NCBI GenBank assembly: GCA_937996795.1 | Contig: CALKUH010000048.1 | Span: 1 to 43,988 of the forward strand | DNA from: an uncultured Verrucomicrobiota bacterium | GTDB lineage: Bacteria > Verrucomicrobiota > Kiritimatiellia > CAIVKH01 | Length of the DNA: 43,988 bases | Direction of reading: 5' to 3' | In this document: positions 9,879 through 17,839 of the stretch, one piece after another | Numbering within the stretch: the first letter of the stretch is position 1 | How the letters are laid out: the number at the start of each line of letters is the position of its first letter | Program-made: the position numbers and the translations under genes | Notes under the pieces: model-generated | Databases searched by the model: none | What the model was told of the DNA's origin: nothing | The model's input: only the letters and a program-made list of their open reading frames with translations

Positions 9879-10000
9879 ATTGGTATTTTATAGGGGATTT
9901 GCTGATCTTTCGGAATCCGCGCCGATCTCGTTTGCGCCTTTCGCCGCGCTTGTTTAAGCTGGCGGTGAAGACGGCGCTTGAGCGCGGGAAAGGAGCCTCC

Positions 10001-10714
10001 ATGAATCATGCATCCATCGTCCGGCAGTACCTGCGCGAACGGCGCGGCGAGGAGCTGGTCGCGGAGTCGTTTCCGTTTGTGACGATTTCCCGGCAGGCCG
10101 GCGCGGGCGGGCACGCGCTGGCGCGCGAAATCCTGCGGCGGCTGGAGAAGCGGCATCCGGGCGAGTTCTCGGAAGAGTGGGAGGTCTTCGACCACAAGCT
10201 ATGCCTGCTGATCGCGGAGGACGAGAAACTTGGCATTTCGTTCGACCGTCTGCTCTCCGAGGAATACCACTCGGAGGTTGAGGAAGTGGTCTCCGATCTT
10301 CTCGCGCAACGGTCCCAGCGGTATGCGGTTTACAAGCGCATTTTCGAGATCGTCCGCATCCTCGCCACGCTCGGCAAATGCGTCATCGTCGGGCGCGGCG
10401 GCATGTGTGTGACCGGCGACATGCCGCTCGGTGTCCACATCCGCCTGGTCGCGGGCGAAGAGGTCCGCGTGAAGCGCATGATGAAACTGCTGGAGGTGGG
10501 TGAGGCCGAGGCCCATCGCGCCCTGCGTGAACAGGACAAGAGCCGGCATCGGATGGTGAAGGACTTTTTCGGACGCGACATCGACGACCCCCTCCTGTAT
10601 GATGCCGTCTTTAACACCGAGCGCCTGGCCATTTCTGAAGTCGCCGATCTCGCCGTCGAGCTCATCGAACAGAAACAGGCCCGATTCCAAAGCGCCCTGC
10701 GCAAGCGGAGTTGA
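10001..10714 (+). CDS. Cytidylate kinase-like family protein
   Basis: A 237-residue protein with the motif ISRQAGAGGHALA near 27-39, the P-loop-like signature of the cytidylate-kinase-like family (PF13189). Members resemble CMP kinase but their substrate is often unknown. A second conserved element is IVGRGGMCV (about 128-136). ATG 10001 is preferred over an in-frame ATG at 9827 because an AGGAG site sits five bases upstream and the extra 58 residues look non-conserved. It is divergent from the ATP synthase operon, and the following gene has its own promoter. Nothing in the neighbourhood points to the substrate. Confidence 0.85.
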   Translation: MNHASIVRQYLRERRGEELVAESFPFVTISRQAGAGGHALAREILRRLEKRHPGEFSEEWEVFDHKLCLLIAEDEKLGISFDRLLSEEYHSEVEEVVSDLLAQRSQRYAVYKRIFEIVRILATLGKCVIVGRGGMCVTGDMPLGVHIRLVAGEEVRVKRMMKLLEVGEAEAHRALREQDKSRHRMVKDFFGRDIDDPLLYDAVFNTERLAISEVADLAVELIEQKQARFQSALRKRS

Positions 10715-10735
10715 GTGGCGGCCCGGTGTTTCCCG

Positions 10736-10763
10736 TTGACATTCAAAGGTTTTATCATACCCT
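10736..10763 (+). promoter_or_regulatory. Candidate sigma-70-type promoter for the sulfite reductase operon
   Basis: A perfect -35 box TTGACA lies at 10736-10741. A weak -10 TACCCT follows at 10758-10763 with 16 bases between; CCCTAT at 18 bases is an alternative. The predicted start region overlaps the palindrome at 10761-10777. The leader to the ATG at 10799 is about 30 bases and AT-rich compared with its surroundings. Confidence 0.5.
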
Positions 10764-10777
10764 ATCAAATCGATAGG
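10761..10777. promoter_or_regulatory. Perfect palindromic operator candidate upstream of the sulfite reductase gene
   Basis: CCTATC and GATAGG are perfect inverted arms separated by five bases (AAATC). The site lies on the -10 and start region of the candidate promoter, so a bound protein would repress. A related half-site, ATAGGTATAGG, follows at 10782-10792. The form recalls Rrf2-family sites such as CymR or IscR, which control sulfur and Fe-S genes, but this is inference from the motif shape and the target genes. Confidence 0.5.
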
Positions 10778-10798
10778 AATAATAGGTATAGGTGATGC

Positions 10799-12487
10799 AT
10801 GCCCGCTAAACCCGATTTAACCGCTGTTGAGCGCGATAAACTGACGATCAATCCCGATTTCGACTTCAAGAACGATATCGCGGCGCGCCCGTTCGAGGAT
10901 TTGCGGACGAACGAGATCGGCATGTTTAAGTGGAGCGGGATCTATCACCAGCTCCAAAAGGGCTTCTTCATGATGCGCCTGCGCATCCCCGGGGGGCTCG
11001 TGACGGCGGAGCAGATGGACGTCATTGCCGACATCGCCGAGACGTACGCCCAGGACCAGGTGTGCATCACCACCCGGATGACGGTGCAGTACCACTGGCT
11101 CCGCAAGGAGGATCTCTACAAGGTGATGGAGGCGCTGGAGCGGGTGGGGCTCGATTCCAAGAACGCCTGCGGCGATGTGACGCGCAACATCGTGACCTGC
11201 CCGTTGCAGGGGGTATGCCCGCACGAGGTGAAGGATGTGCGGCCGATGATGATGGCGATCGCGAACGATCCGGAAATCCGCGATGAGCAGCGCAACCTGC
11301 CGCGCAAGCACAAGATGAGTGTCAACGGCTGCGGTCGCGCCTGCGGGCAGACGCTCATGAACTGCCAGTCGTGGCACCCGGTGAAGCGCCTTCGCGCGGA
11401 TGGCACGGAAGAGGTGGGCTGGAAATTCTACGCCGGCGGCGGGCTCGGTGCGCGCCCCTACATGGCGAAGGCCATTTTTGATTTTGTCCCCGAATCACTC
11501 GTGCTGCCGGTGACGCGCGCGGCGACCGAGGTGTACCGCCGCACGGGCAACCGCCGCGTGCGTGCGTGGTCGCGGCTCAAGGTCGTGGTGGACGAGATGG
11601 GCGCGCGCGGATTCGGCGACGCCACGCTGGAGGTGCTGCGCGAGCGCGGGGTGACGGGGCTCGAGGCGATCGAGTTTGCCTCCCGTCCGCCGGAAATCGG
11701 TGAATTGTACACCGACGGGCAGGATGTGATCCCGCAGCGCCAGCAGGGGTTCAACACCGTGCGCGTGATGATCATGCGGTCGGAACTGACCGCAGCGCAT
11801 GCGCGCCAGTTTGCCGCATGGGCGCGCGCGTATGGCGACGGCTCGCTGGTGTTCACCGCGCGCCAGAACATCCAGATCCGCTTCGTGCCGGACGACAAGG
11901 TCCCGGTGTTGCGGGAGGAAATCCGCAAGGCGGGCTTCGTCACCGAGGGCCACGAACGCCTGCCGGATATGGTGGCCTGCGTGGGCACGACGCAGTGCAA
12001 CCTCGCGGTGTCCGACACGCCCAACACCTACCGCCAGTTGTACGCGGAACTCGCGTCCGACAAAGTCTTCTGGGAAAAGGTTGGCCAGTTGCGCATCCAC
12101 ATGAACGGCTGCCCGAATTCGTGCGCGCAACACTGGATCGCCGACATCGGGCTGCGCGGCATGCGCAAGGAGAACGAGAAGGGCAGCGAGGAGGGCTTCA
12201 CGATCTGCATCGGCGGCGGCCTCTCCGGCCCCGGCTACATCGGCCAGTCGGTCTGCGACGTGCCCGCAACGGCGGTCGTGCCGACGGTGCGGCGCATGCT
12301 GGAACTGTATCTCGAACAGCGCACCGGCCGGGAGGAAACCTTTGGCGCGTACGCCCGGCGCATCGGCGCGGCGCGCATGGCGGAAATGCTGGGCGTGGTG
12401 CCTGCGCCGCCGGAACCGGTGAACGAACGCAACCAGCGCATGCAGCGCGCATTTGACGAAGCCTTGAGCGAGACATCCCCATGGTAG
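10799..12487 (+). CDS. Siroheme/4Fe-4S sulfite reductase (ferredoxin-type)
   Basis: Reduces sulfite to sulfide with six electrons in sulfur assimilation. The 562-residue protein has the two-fold repeat of the nitrite/sulfite reductase family. The cluster ligands are Cys394 and Cys400 (motif ACVGTTQCN) and Cys438 and Cys442 (GCPNSC). Substrate residues appear as the MMRLRIPGG arginines (60, 62), Arg129 and a Lys170-x-Lys172 pair in LPRKHK. In characterised sulfite reductases this pair is Lys-x-Lys, while nitrite reductases have Lys-x-Asn, so sulfite is the likelier substrate. The stop overlaps the start of the next gene by seven bases, so the flavoprotein fusion is probably its electron donor. 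Confidence 0.88.
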   Translation: MPAKPDLTAVERDKLTINPDFDFKNDIAARPFEDLRTNEIGMFKWSGIYHQLQKGFFMMRLRIPGGLVTAEQMDVIADIAETYAQDQVCITTRMTVQYHWLRKEDLYKVMEALERVGLDSKNACGDVTRNIVTCPLQGVCPHEVKDVRPMMMAIANDPEIRDEQRNLPRKHKMSVNGCGRACGQTLMNCQSWHPVKRLRADGTEEVGWKFYAGGGLGARPYMAKAIFDFVPESLVLPVTRAATEVYRRTGNRRVRAWSRLKVVVDEMGARGFGDATLEVLRERGVTGLEAIEFASRPPEIGELYTDGQDVIPQRQQGFNTVRVMIMRSELTAAHARQFAAWARAYGDGSLVFTARQNIQIRFVPDDKVPVLREEIRKAGFVTEGHERLPDMVACVGTTQCNLAVSDTPNTYRQLYAELASDKVFWEKVGQLRIHMNGCPNSCAQHWIADIGLRGMRKENEKGSEEGFTICIGGGLSGPGYIGQSVCDVPATAVVPTVRRMLELYLEQRTGREETFGAYARRIGAARMAEMLGVVPAPPEPVNERNQRMQRAFDEALSETSPW

Positions 12488-14904
12488 TTGACGTGGAAAA
12501 ACAGGTCCGGGAAGCCGAGTGGCTGATCGGGGTGGGCAAATTTGACGACGCGATCGACGCTCTGCGCACGCCCGACGCGCCGAATGACGCGCGCCGCTGC
12601 ACGATGCTCGCGAAGGCGTATCACGCCCGCGGCGATGCGCGCGGCGACGTGTATTCCAGCCACTATTTCGCGCTGCGCGCGCTGGAACTCGGCAGCACGG
12701 ACGTGCAACTGCCCGGCATCGCCGGCATCGCGGCGTTCCGCAAGGAGCGCTATGCGGAGGCGATCCAGCACCTGACGCGCTATGTGACGAAACAATCCGG
12801 CCACGCGTCGCACCACGTGCTGGGCATGGCGTATCTCTGCAACAACCAGCCGGACCGTGCGATCCCGCACCTCGCGCGCGCCGTGGAACTCGCGCCGAAG
12901 CGGGAGGATTATGCGAAGGCGCTGGCGGACGCCCGCAGCGCGGCGGCGCCGAAGGCCGAAAGTGCGCCGCGAGTCTGGAAACGGGCGCCCCACGGGTTGG
13001 GCGGGCCGAACGACATCCGTCCGCTGAACGTGCCGTCGCCGTACAAGAGCAACGCGGTGTCCACGCTGCGCGGCATCGGCACGCACGCGAAGGATCACTA
13101 CTGGCTCGAGAAGAACATCCCGTGCCAGAAGGCGTGCCCCGCAGGCACCGACATCCCCGGCTACCTCGGCGCGATCTATCGCGGCGACTACGACCGCGCC
13201 TACAAGATCAACCTGCACGACAACGTGTTTCCCGCCGTGCTCGGCCGCGTCTGCTCGCGTCCGTGCGAGAGCGAGTGCCGCCACGGCTGGCAGGGCCTCG
13301 GCGAGCCGGTCGCGATCTGCTTCTCGAAGCGCTCCGCCGCGGATTTCAAGACGCAGGGTTATGTGGTGCTCGATCCGTGGTTCCCGAAAACCGGCAAAAA
13401 GGTCGCCGTGGTCGGCGCCGGCCCCGCGGGCCTCGCCACCGCGCGCAACCTCGCGCTGATGGGCCACGCGGTGACGGTGTTTGAGAAACATGTGCGCCCC
13501 GGCGGCATGATGAACCAGGGCATTCCCGAGTTCCGCCTGCCGCGAGACATCATCGACCGCGAAATCGAACAGATCCGGCGGCAGGGCGTGGAGATCGTGT
13601 GCAACGCGCCGATCGGGCCGGATCGTCCCTTCGAGAAACTGGTTGCGGAGTACGACGCCGTCGTCCTCGCGGCCGGCACGCTGCGGCCGAACCTGTTGAA
13701 CCTGCCGGGACACGACCTCAAGGGCATCCGGCACGGGCTTCCGTTCCTGCTTGAGGCCAACGAACTGCGCAAGTCGGATGTGGGCGAGCACATCGTCGTG
13801 ATCGGCGGCGGGTTCACCGCGATGGATTGCGCGCGCACCGCGGCGCGTCTTGGCGTGGATACGGTGGAGCTGGAGTTTGAAACGACCGAGAAGGGCGAAC
13901 CCGTCATCCTCAAGCCGAAGGGCGAGTCGGTGAAGGTGCTCTACCGCCGGTCGCAGGCGGAAATGCTGATCACGCCCGGCGAGCTGGAGGAACTGAACCA
14001 CGAAGGCATTCCCATGCACTTCATGGTCAGCCCGAAAGCCTTTGTCGACGACGGCCACGGCCGCGTGAAGGCGATGCGCTTCGTGCGCACGGAGCTGGGC
14101 GATCCCGACGCGAGCGGCCGCCGCAAGCCGGTGGAAGTGCCGGGTTCGGAATTCGAGGTTCCCGCCGACACGGTGCTGCTGGCCACGGGCCAGTTCCCCG
14201 GCACGGAATGGATCGAGGGCGCGCTGCGAGAGAAACTTGTGGATCGCGACGAGTGGCTGCTCAGCGGACGCCGCCAGAAGACCGCGATCGACAAGGTGTT
14301 CGTCGCGGGCGATTTCGCGACCGGCGCGAGCACGCTCATCCAGGCCATCGCGCACGGCAAGGACGCGGCGCGGCAGGTGGACACGTTCCTCATGGGCGAG
14401 GTGCGGCTCACGGATGTCGCCGTGGTGGAGGACGTGCAGCAGACGGGGCGCATCCGCGAAATGGATTATGTGAACCGCCAGCCGATGCCTATGATTCCGC
14501 TCGAAAAGCGCTCGCTGACGGCGGAGGTGGAGACGGGTTTCGACCCGGCGCTCGCCGTGGACGAGACGCAGCGCTGCTACCTGTGCCACTTCAAATACGA
14601 AATCGACCCGGATAAGTGCATCTATTGCGACTGGTGCATCAAGGCCAAGCCGCGGCCCGACTGCATCGTGAAGGTCAGCGATTTGATCTACGACGGCCAG
14701 GACCGGATTGTCGGCTACACGCGCGCGAAGAACAGCGAGAACACCAAGTTGATCTGGATCAACCAGGCCGACTGCATTCGCTGCAACGCGTGCGTGGACG
14801 CGTGCCCGGTCGACGCCATCAGTGTCCAGCGCGTCAGCAAGCGCACCATCCGCGCCGCCGACCAGTCCGCCACCGTGGACCTGCCGGTCACGTTCGAGGT
14901 CTGA
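12481..14904 (+). CDS. TPR / GltD-like NAD(P)H flavoprotein / 2x[4Fe-4S] ferredoxin fusion
   Basis: A 807-residue fusion. Residues about 1-155 are helical repeats of TPR type (a FDDAIDAL unit, a YAEAIQHL unit and a DRAIPHLARAVEL unit). About 205-300 is the GltD/DPD N-terminal Fe-S domain with Cys215, Cys219, Cys258, Cys262 and Cys266. The FAD fold starts with GAGPAG at 312-317 and the NAD(P)H fold with IGGGFTAMDCA near 441. A GDFATGAS motif closes the FAD domain. The C-terminal part has two ferredoxin-like cysteine clusters, CIYCDWC and CIRCNACVDACP; the first lacks the usual closing CP. Known relatives move electrons between NAD(P)H and ferredoxin-like centres. The 7-base overlap with the sulfite reductase gene suggests direct electron delivery to it; the TPR part could dock the partner. 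Confidence 0.88.
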   Translation: MVVDVEKQVREAEWLIGVGKFDDAIDALRTPDAPNDARRCTMLAKAYHARGDARGDVYSSHYFALRALELGSTDVQLPGIAGIAAFRKERYAEAIQHLTRYVTKQSGHASHHVLGMAYLCNNQPDRAIPHLARAVELAPKREDYAKALADARSAAAPKAESAPRVWKRAPHGLGGPNDIRPLNVPSPYKSNAVSTLRGIGTHAKDHYWLEKNIPCQKACPAGTDIPGYLGAIYRGDYDRAYKINLHDNVFPAVLGRVCSRPCESECRHGWQGLGEPVAICFSKRSAADFKTQGYVVLDPWFPKTGKKVAVVGAGPAGLATARNLALMGHAVTVFEKHVRPGGMMNQGIPEFRLPRDIIDREIEQIRRQGVEIVCNAPIGPDRPFEKLVAEYDAVVLAAGTLRPNLLNLPGHDLKGIRHGLPFLLEANELRKSDVGEHIVVIGGGFTAMDCARTAARLGVDTVELEFETTEKGEPVILKPKGESVKVLYRRSQAEMLITPGELEELNHEGIPMHFMVSPKAFVDDGHGRVKAMRFVRTELGDPDASGRRKPVEVPGSEFEVPADTVLLATGQFPGTEWIEGALREKLVDRDEWLLSGRRQKTAIDKVFVAGDFATGASTLIQAIAHGKDAARQVDTFLMGEVRLTDVAVVEDVQQTGRIREMDYVNRQPMPMIPLEKRSLTAEVETGFDPALAVDETQRCYLCHFKYEIDPDKCIYCDWCIKAKPRPDCIVKVSDLIYDGQDRIVGYTRAKNSENTKLIWINQADCIRCNACVDACPVDAISVQRVSKRTIRAADQSATVDLPVTFEV

Positions 14905-14989
14905 CCCGGGGGGGGGCGGAAGCCCTCCGCGCCCGCCCTTGATCGCGCCATAAAAACACGTACACTCCCTGCACTTTGGAGGCCAAGCG

Positions 14990-15610
14990 ATGTGTAAATG
15001 GCTGTTGATGTTGTGTCTCGCGCCGGTGGCGGTATGGGCGGAGGAGGCGCCGGTGGCGGCTGCGGACGAACCGGTCACGCGCAATCCGGTGGCGCTGGTG
15101 CGGGCCGGCGCGGTGGAGGATGCGATTGTCGAGCGGGTGAAATCGTGGGCCGAGAGCCAGTTGGCGATTCCCCTCCCGCTGGCTGAATCCATGGAGACGA
15201 AGGCGGATTCATTGAACGTCGTGGCCGACGAGGCGGCGGCGCGCGTCGGGCCGGATGATCTCGGGCTGATCGTCTTGTTCCAATCGGAAACCCCCGTGCC
15301 GAACCACGGCATTTTCCGTCCCGAGCAGCGCGTGGTCGTGGTCAACGTCGGGCTGATGCGCGAAGGCGCCGATGAAGAGAAGTTCGGACGCCGCATGGAG
15401 CGCCAGGTCATCCGCGGCGTCGGCACGCTGATGGGCTTGGAACTCAGCCCGAATCCGGAAAGCGCGATGTGCATGTATTCGACGATGGAGGAGCTGGATC
15501 AGATGGGTCGCAACCTGGACCCGCCCTGGCTCTATCGACTCCAACAAAAAGCCCGTGAATTCGGTGTTCCGCTCGATCCTGACAATCCGTTCAACATGCT
15601 GGGAGAATAG
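14990..15610 (+). CDS. Secreted archaemetzincin-like protein lacking the zinc ligands
   Basis: The 206-residue product has a signal peptide (about 1-17, cleaved near VWA-EE). The middle matches the archaemetzincin (M54) layout: a beta stretch VVVVNVGLMRE, then a helix ending in GTLMGLEL (145-152), then NPESAMCMYSTMEELD (155-170) and a DPPW stretch. In active enzymes the helix carries HExxHxxGxxH and the following region carries Cys residues, CVM and CxxC. Here the His and Cys positions are Arg142, Thr146, Leu152, Ser153 and others, so no zinc site is left. ATG 14990 has a GGAGG site six bases upstream. It ends three bases before serS. The fold call is by motif shape and needs testing. Confidence 0.6.
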   Translation: MCKWLLMLCLAPVAVWAEEAPVAAADEPVTRNPVALVRAGAVEDAIVERVKSWAESQLAIPLPLAESMETKADSLNVVADEAAARVGPDDLGLIVLFQSETPVPNHGIFRPEQRVVVVNVGLMREGADEEKFGRRMERQVIRGVGTLMGLELSPNPESAMCMYSTMEELDQMGRNLDPPWLYRLQQKAREFGVPLDPDNPFNMLGE

Positions 15611-15613
15611 CCC

Positions 15614-16888
15614 GTGCTCGATATCCGTCGCCTGCGCGAAAACGAAGCGGAGGTCCGCGAAGGACTGCGCCGCAAAAACTCATCGGTCGATCTGGACGCC
15701 ATCCTCGCGCTGGATCGCGAGCGCCGCCGCCTGTTGACGGAGGTCGAGGCGCTCAAAAGCCAGCGCAACACCGTGTCCAAGGAAATTGGCATCCGGAAAA
15801 AGAAGGGCGAGGATGTCGAAAGCGTGATGGCGGAGATGCGCGCGCTCGGCGATCGCGTGGCCGAGCTGGACCGGCGGGTTCGCGAGACGGAGGAGCAGCT
15901 CAACACCCTCTGGCTCACCGTGCCGAACCTTCCGCACGCGAGCGTGCAGGAGGGGCGCGAGGCCGCGGACAACAAGGTGGTGCGCGTGGTGGGCGAGCCG
16001 CGCACATTTGATTTCAAGCCGCGCCCGCATTTCGAGCTGGGCGATCTCCTCGGCCTGTTTGATTTTGAACGCGCCACCCGCATGACCGGCGCGGGATTCC
16101 CGCTGTACCTCGGCGCGGGCGCGCGGCTGGAGCGCGCGCTGGTGCAATTCATGCTCGATACCCACATTTCGGAACACGACTACATCGAAATGTCGCCGCC
16201 GTTCGTCGTGAACAGCGCGTCGATGACCGGCACCGGCCAGTTGCCGAAGCTGAAGGACGACATGTACCACATGCCGGTGGACGATTTGTGGCTGATCCCC
16301 ACGGCCGAGGTGCCGGTGACGAACTATTTCCGCGACGAGATCATTGATCGTCCGCTGCCCGTGGCCTTCGCCGCCTACACGCCGTGTTTCCGGCGCGAGG
16401 CGGGCGCGGCGGGACGCGAGACGCGCGGACTGATCCGCGTGCACCAGTTCGACAAGGTGGAAATGGTGCGCTTCGTCGATCCGGCCACCTCCTACGACGA
16501 ACTCGAGAAACTCGTCGGCCATGCGGAGGCCATCCTGAAGAAGCTCGGCCTGCACTATCGCGTGCTGCAACTGTGTTCCGGCGACATGAGTTTCGCCGCG
16601 GCCAAATGCTACGACATCGAGTTGTGGGCCCCGGGCCACAACGGCTGGCTCGAAGTCTCCTCGTGCAGCAACTTCGAGGACTTCCAGGCGCGCCGCGCAG
16701 GCATTCGCTACCGCAATGCCGAAGGGAAAACGTCGTTCGTGCACACCCTCAACGGCTCCGGCGTCGCGCTCGCGCGCCTCGTCGTGGCGATCCTGGAAAA
16801 CGGCCAGCAGGCCGACGGCAGCGTCATCCTGCCGGAAGCCATCCGCCCTTACATGGGCGGCCTTGAGCGCATCGCGCCGCCTGCATAG
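15614..16888 (+). CDS. serS: Seryl-tRNA synthetase
   Basis: Charges tRNA-Ser (and tRNA-Sec where present) with serine. The 424-residue class II enzyme has the N-terminal coiled-coil arm (about 30-100), the TAE motif (230-232), motif 2 with FRREAGAAGRETRG (259-272), the HQFDKVEM stretch, and motif 3 with NGSGVALARLVVAILEN (380-396). The start is GTG at 15614, three bases after the preceding stop. Length is normal. Confidence 0.98.
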   Translation: MLDIRRLRENEAEVREGLRRKNSSVDLDAILALDRERRRLLTEVEALKSQRNTVSKEIGIRKKKGEDVESVMAEMRALGDRVAELDRRVRETEEQLNTLWLTVPNLPHASVQEGREAADNKVVRVVGEPRTFDFKPRPHFELGDLLGLFDFERATRMTGAGFPLYLGAGARLERALVQFMLDTHISEHDYIEMSPPFVVNSASMTGTGQLPKLKDDMYHMPVDDLWLIPTAEVPVTNYFRDEIIDRPLPVAFAAYTPCFRREAGAAGRETRGLIRVHQFDKVEMVRFVDPATSYDELEKLVGHAEAILKKLGLHYRVLQLCSGDMSFAAAKCYDIELWAPGHNGWLEVSSCSNFEDFQARRAGIRYRNAEGKTSFVHTLNGSGVALARLVVAILENGQQADGSVILPEAIRPYMGGLERIAPPA

Positions 16889-16915
16889 CCGCCGGGTCCC
16901 GACCCACCGCTGCAC

Positions 16916-17839
16916 GTGACCAAACTTCATTTTGTTACCGGTGCGGCGGGATTTATAGGGCGCCACGTCTGCGAGTTCTTGGTTCAGCGCGGCGGCCTTG
17001 TTGCCGGCATCGGCCGGCTGCCGGACGGCGTCGGGCCGCCGCGGGGTTTGGCCGGCTGGTCCGCCACATCGGTAACCCGCGACTCGCTGGCGGCGCTGGC
17101 GGCGCGCGCCGGGGAACCGGACGTCATAGTGCATCTGGCCGGCGCGGGCACGGTTGAAGCCTCTCTTCTGCATCCGCTGGAAGATTACCGCGAGAACGTC
17201 GGGGCCCTGGCGGAGGCGTTGGAGTTCGCGCGAGGTTGTTCGCGGCCGCCCGCGTTCGTGCTCGCCTCGAGCAGCGCCGTCTACGGGCGCACCGACGCCG
17301 ATCGCATTCCAGAGGAGGCGCCACTGCGCCCGGTCAGCCCGTATGGCCTGCATAAATGGATGGCGGAAGAGCTGTGCAAGGCCTGTGCGCGCGCACACGG
17401 GATGCGCGTCGCCGTCGTGCGAATGTTCTCCGTATACGGGCCGGGCCTGCGCAAGCAACTGCTGTGGGATGCCGCGCGCCGGGCGGATCGCGGCCATCCG
17501 GAATTCGATGGCACGGGGGACGAGGTGCGCGACTGGCTCCATGTGGACGATGCCGCCCGCCTGCTGTGCCTTGCTGCCGACCATGCCGCGGCGGAGTGCC
17601 CGGTGGTCAACGGAGGCGCCGGTCGCGGCGTCCGCGTCGCGGATGTCCTGGGCGCGCTTGGGGCCTGTAACGATCCGCCGTGGATTCCGCGCTTCAAGGG
17701 CACCGTCCGGCCCTACGACCCGCCGCGCTATGTCGCGGACATCCGGCGCGCCCGCGCGTGGGGATTCGAGCCGCATGTGGAGCTGTATGCCGCGCTGGCC
17801 GACTACGCGCGTTGGTATCGTGCGGAGGGACGGCGGTGA
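16916..17839 (+). CDS. NAD-dependent epimerase/dehydratase (extended SDR)
   Basis: A 307-residue nucleotide-sugar-modifying enzyme of the extended SDR family. The NAD site is TGAAGFIGRH (about 8-17), the catalytic Ser-Tyr-Lys are in ASSSAVYG (about 118-125) and YGLHKWM (about 143-149), and the mid-domain pattern RMFSVYGPG is typical of GalE/RmlB relatives. The start is GTG 16916. The substrate cannot be told from sequence. The stop overlaps the GTG start of the glycosyltransferase, so the two are probably translated together and may build a surface glycan. Confidence 0.88.
   Translation: MTKLHFVTGAAGFIGRHVCEFLVQRGGLVAGIGRLPDGVGPPRGLAGWSATSVTRDSLAALAARAGEPDVIVHLAGAGTVEASLLHPLEDYRENVGALAEALEFARGCSRPPAFVLASSSAVYGRTDADRIPEEAPLRPVSPYGLHKWMAEELCKACARAHGMRVAVVRMFSVYGPGLRKQLLWDAARRADRGHPEFDGTGDEVRDWLHVDDAARLLCLAADHAAAECPVVNGGAGRGVRVADVLGALGACNDPPWIPRFKGTVRPYDPPRYVADIRRARAWGFEPHVELYAALADYARWYRAEGRR

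Noticed and set aside
9827..10000. N-terminal extension of the cytidylate-kinase-like protein from ATG 9827
   Set aside because: The ATG at 10001 has a proper AGGAG site, while the extension crosses a palindrome and looks non-conserved.
14905..14940. G-run and C-rich stretch after the fusion gene as a rho-independent terminator
   Set aside because: Arms do not pair cleanly and no T-run follows, so I do not list it.
12235..15474. A 1079-codon open frame antisense to the sulfite reductase fusion region
   Set aside because: It lies opposite well-supported genes and has His/Arg/Ala-rich composition with no motif; a shadow of high third-position G+C.
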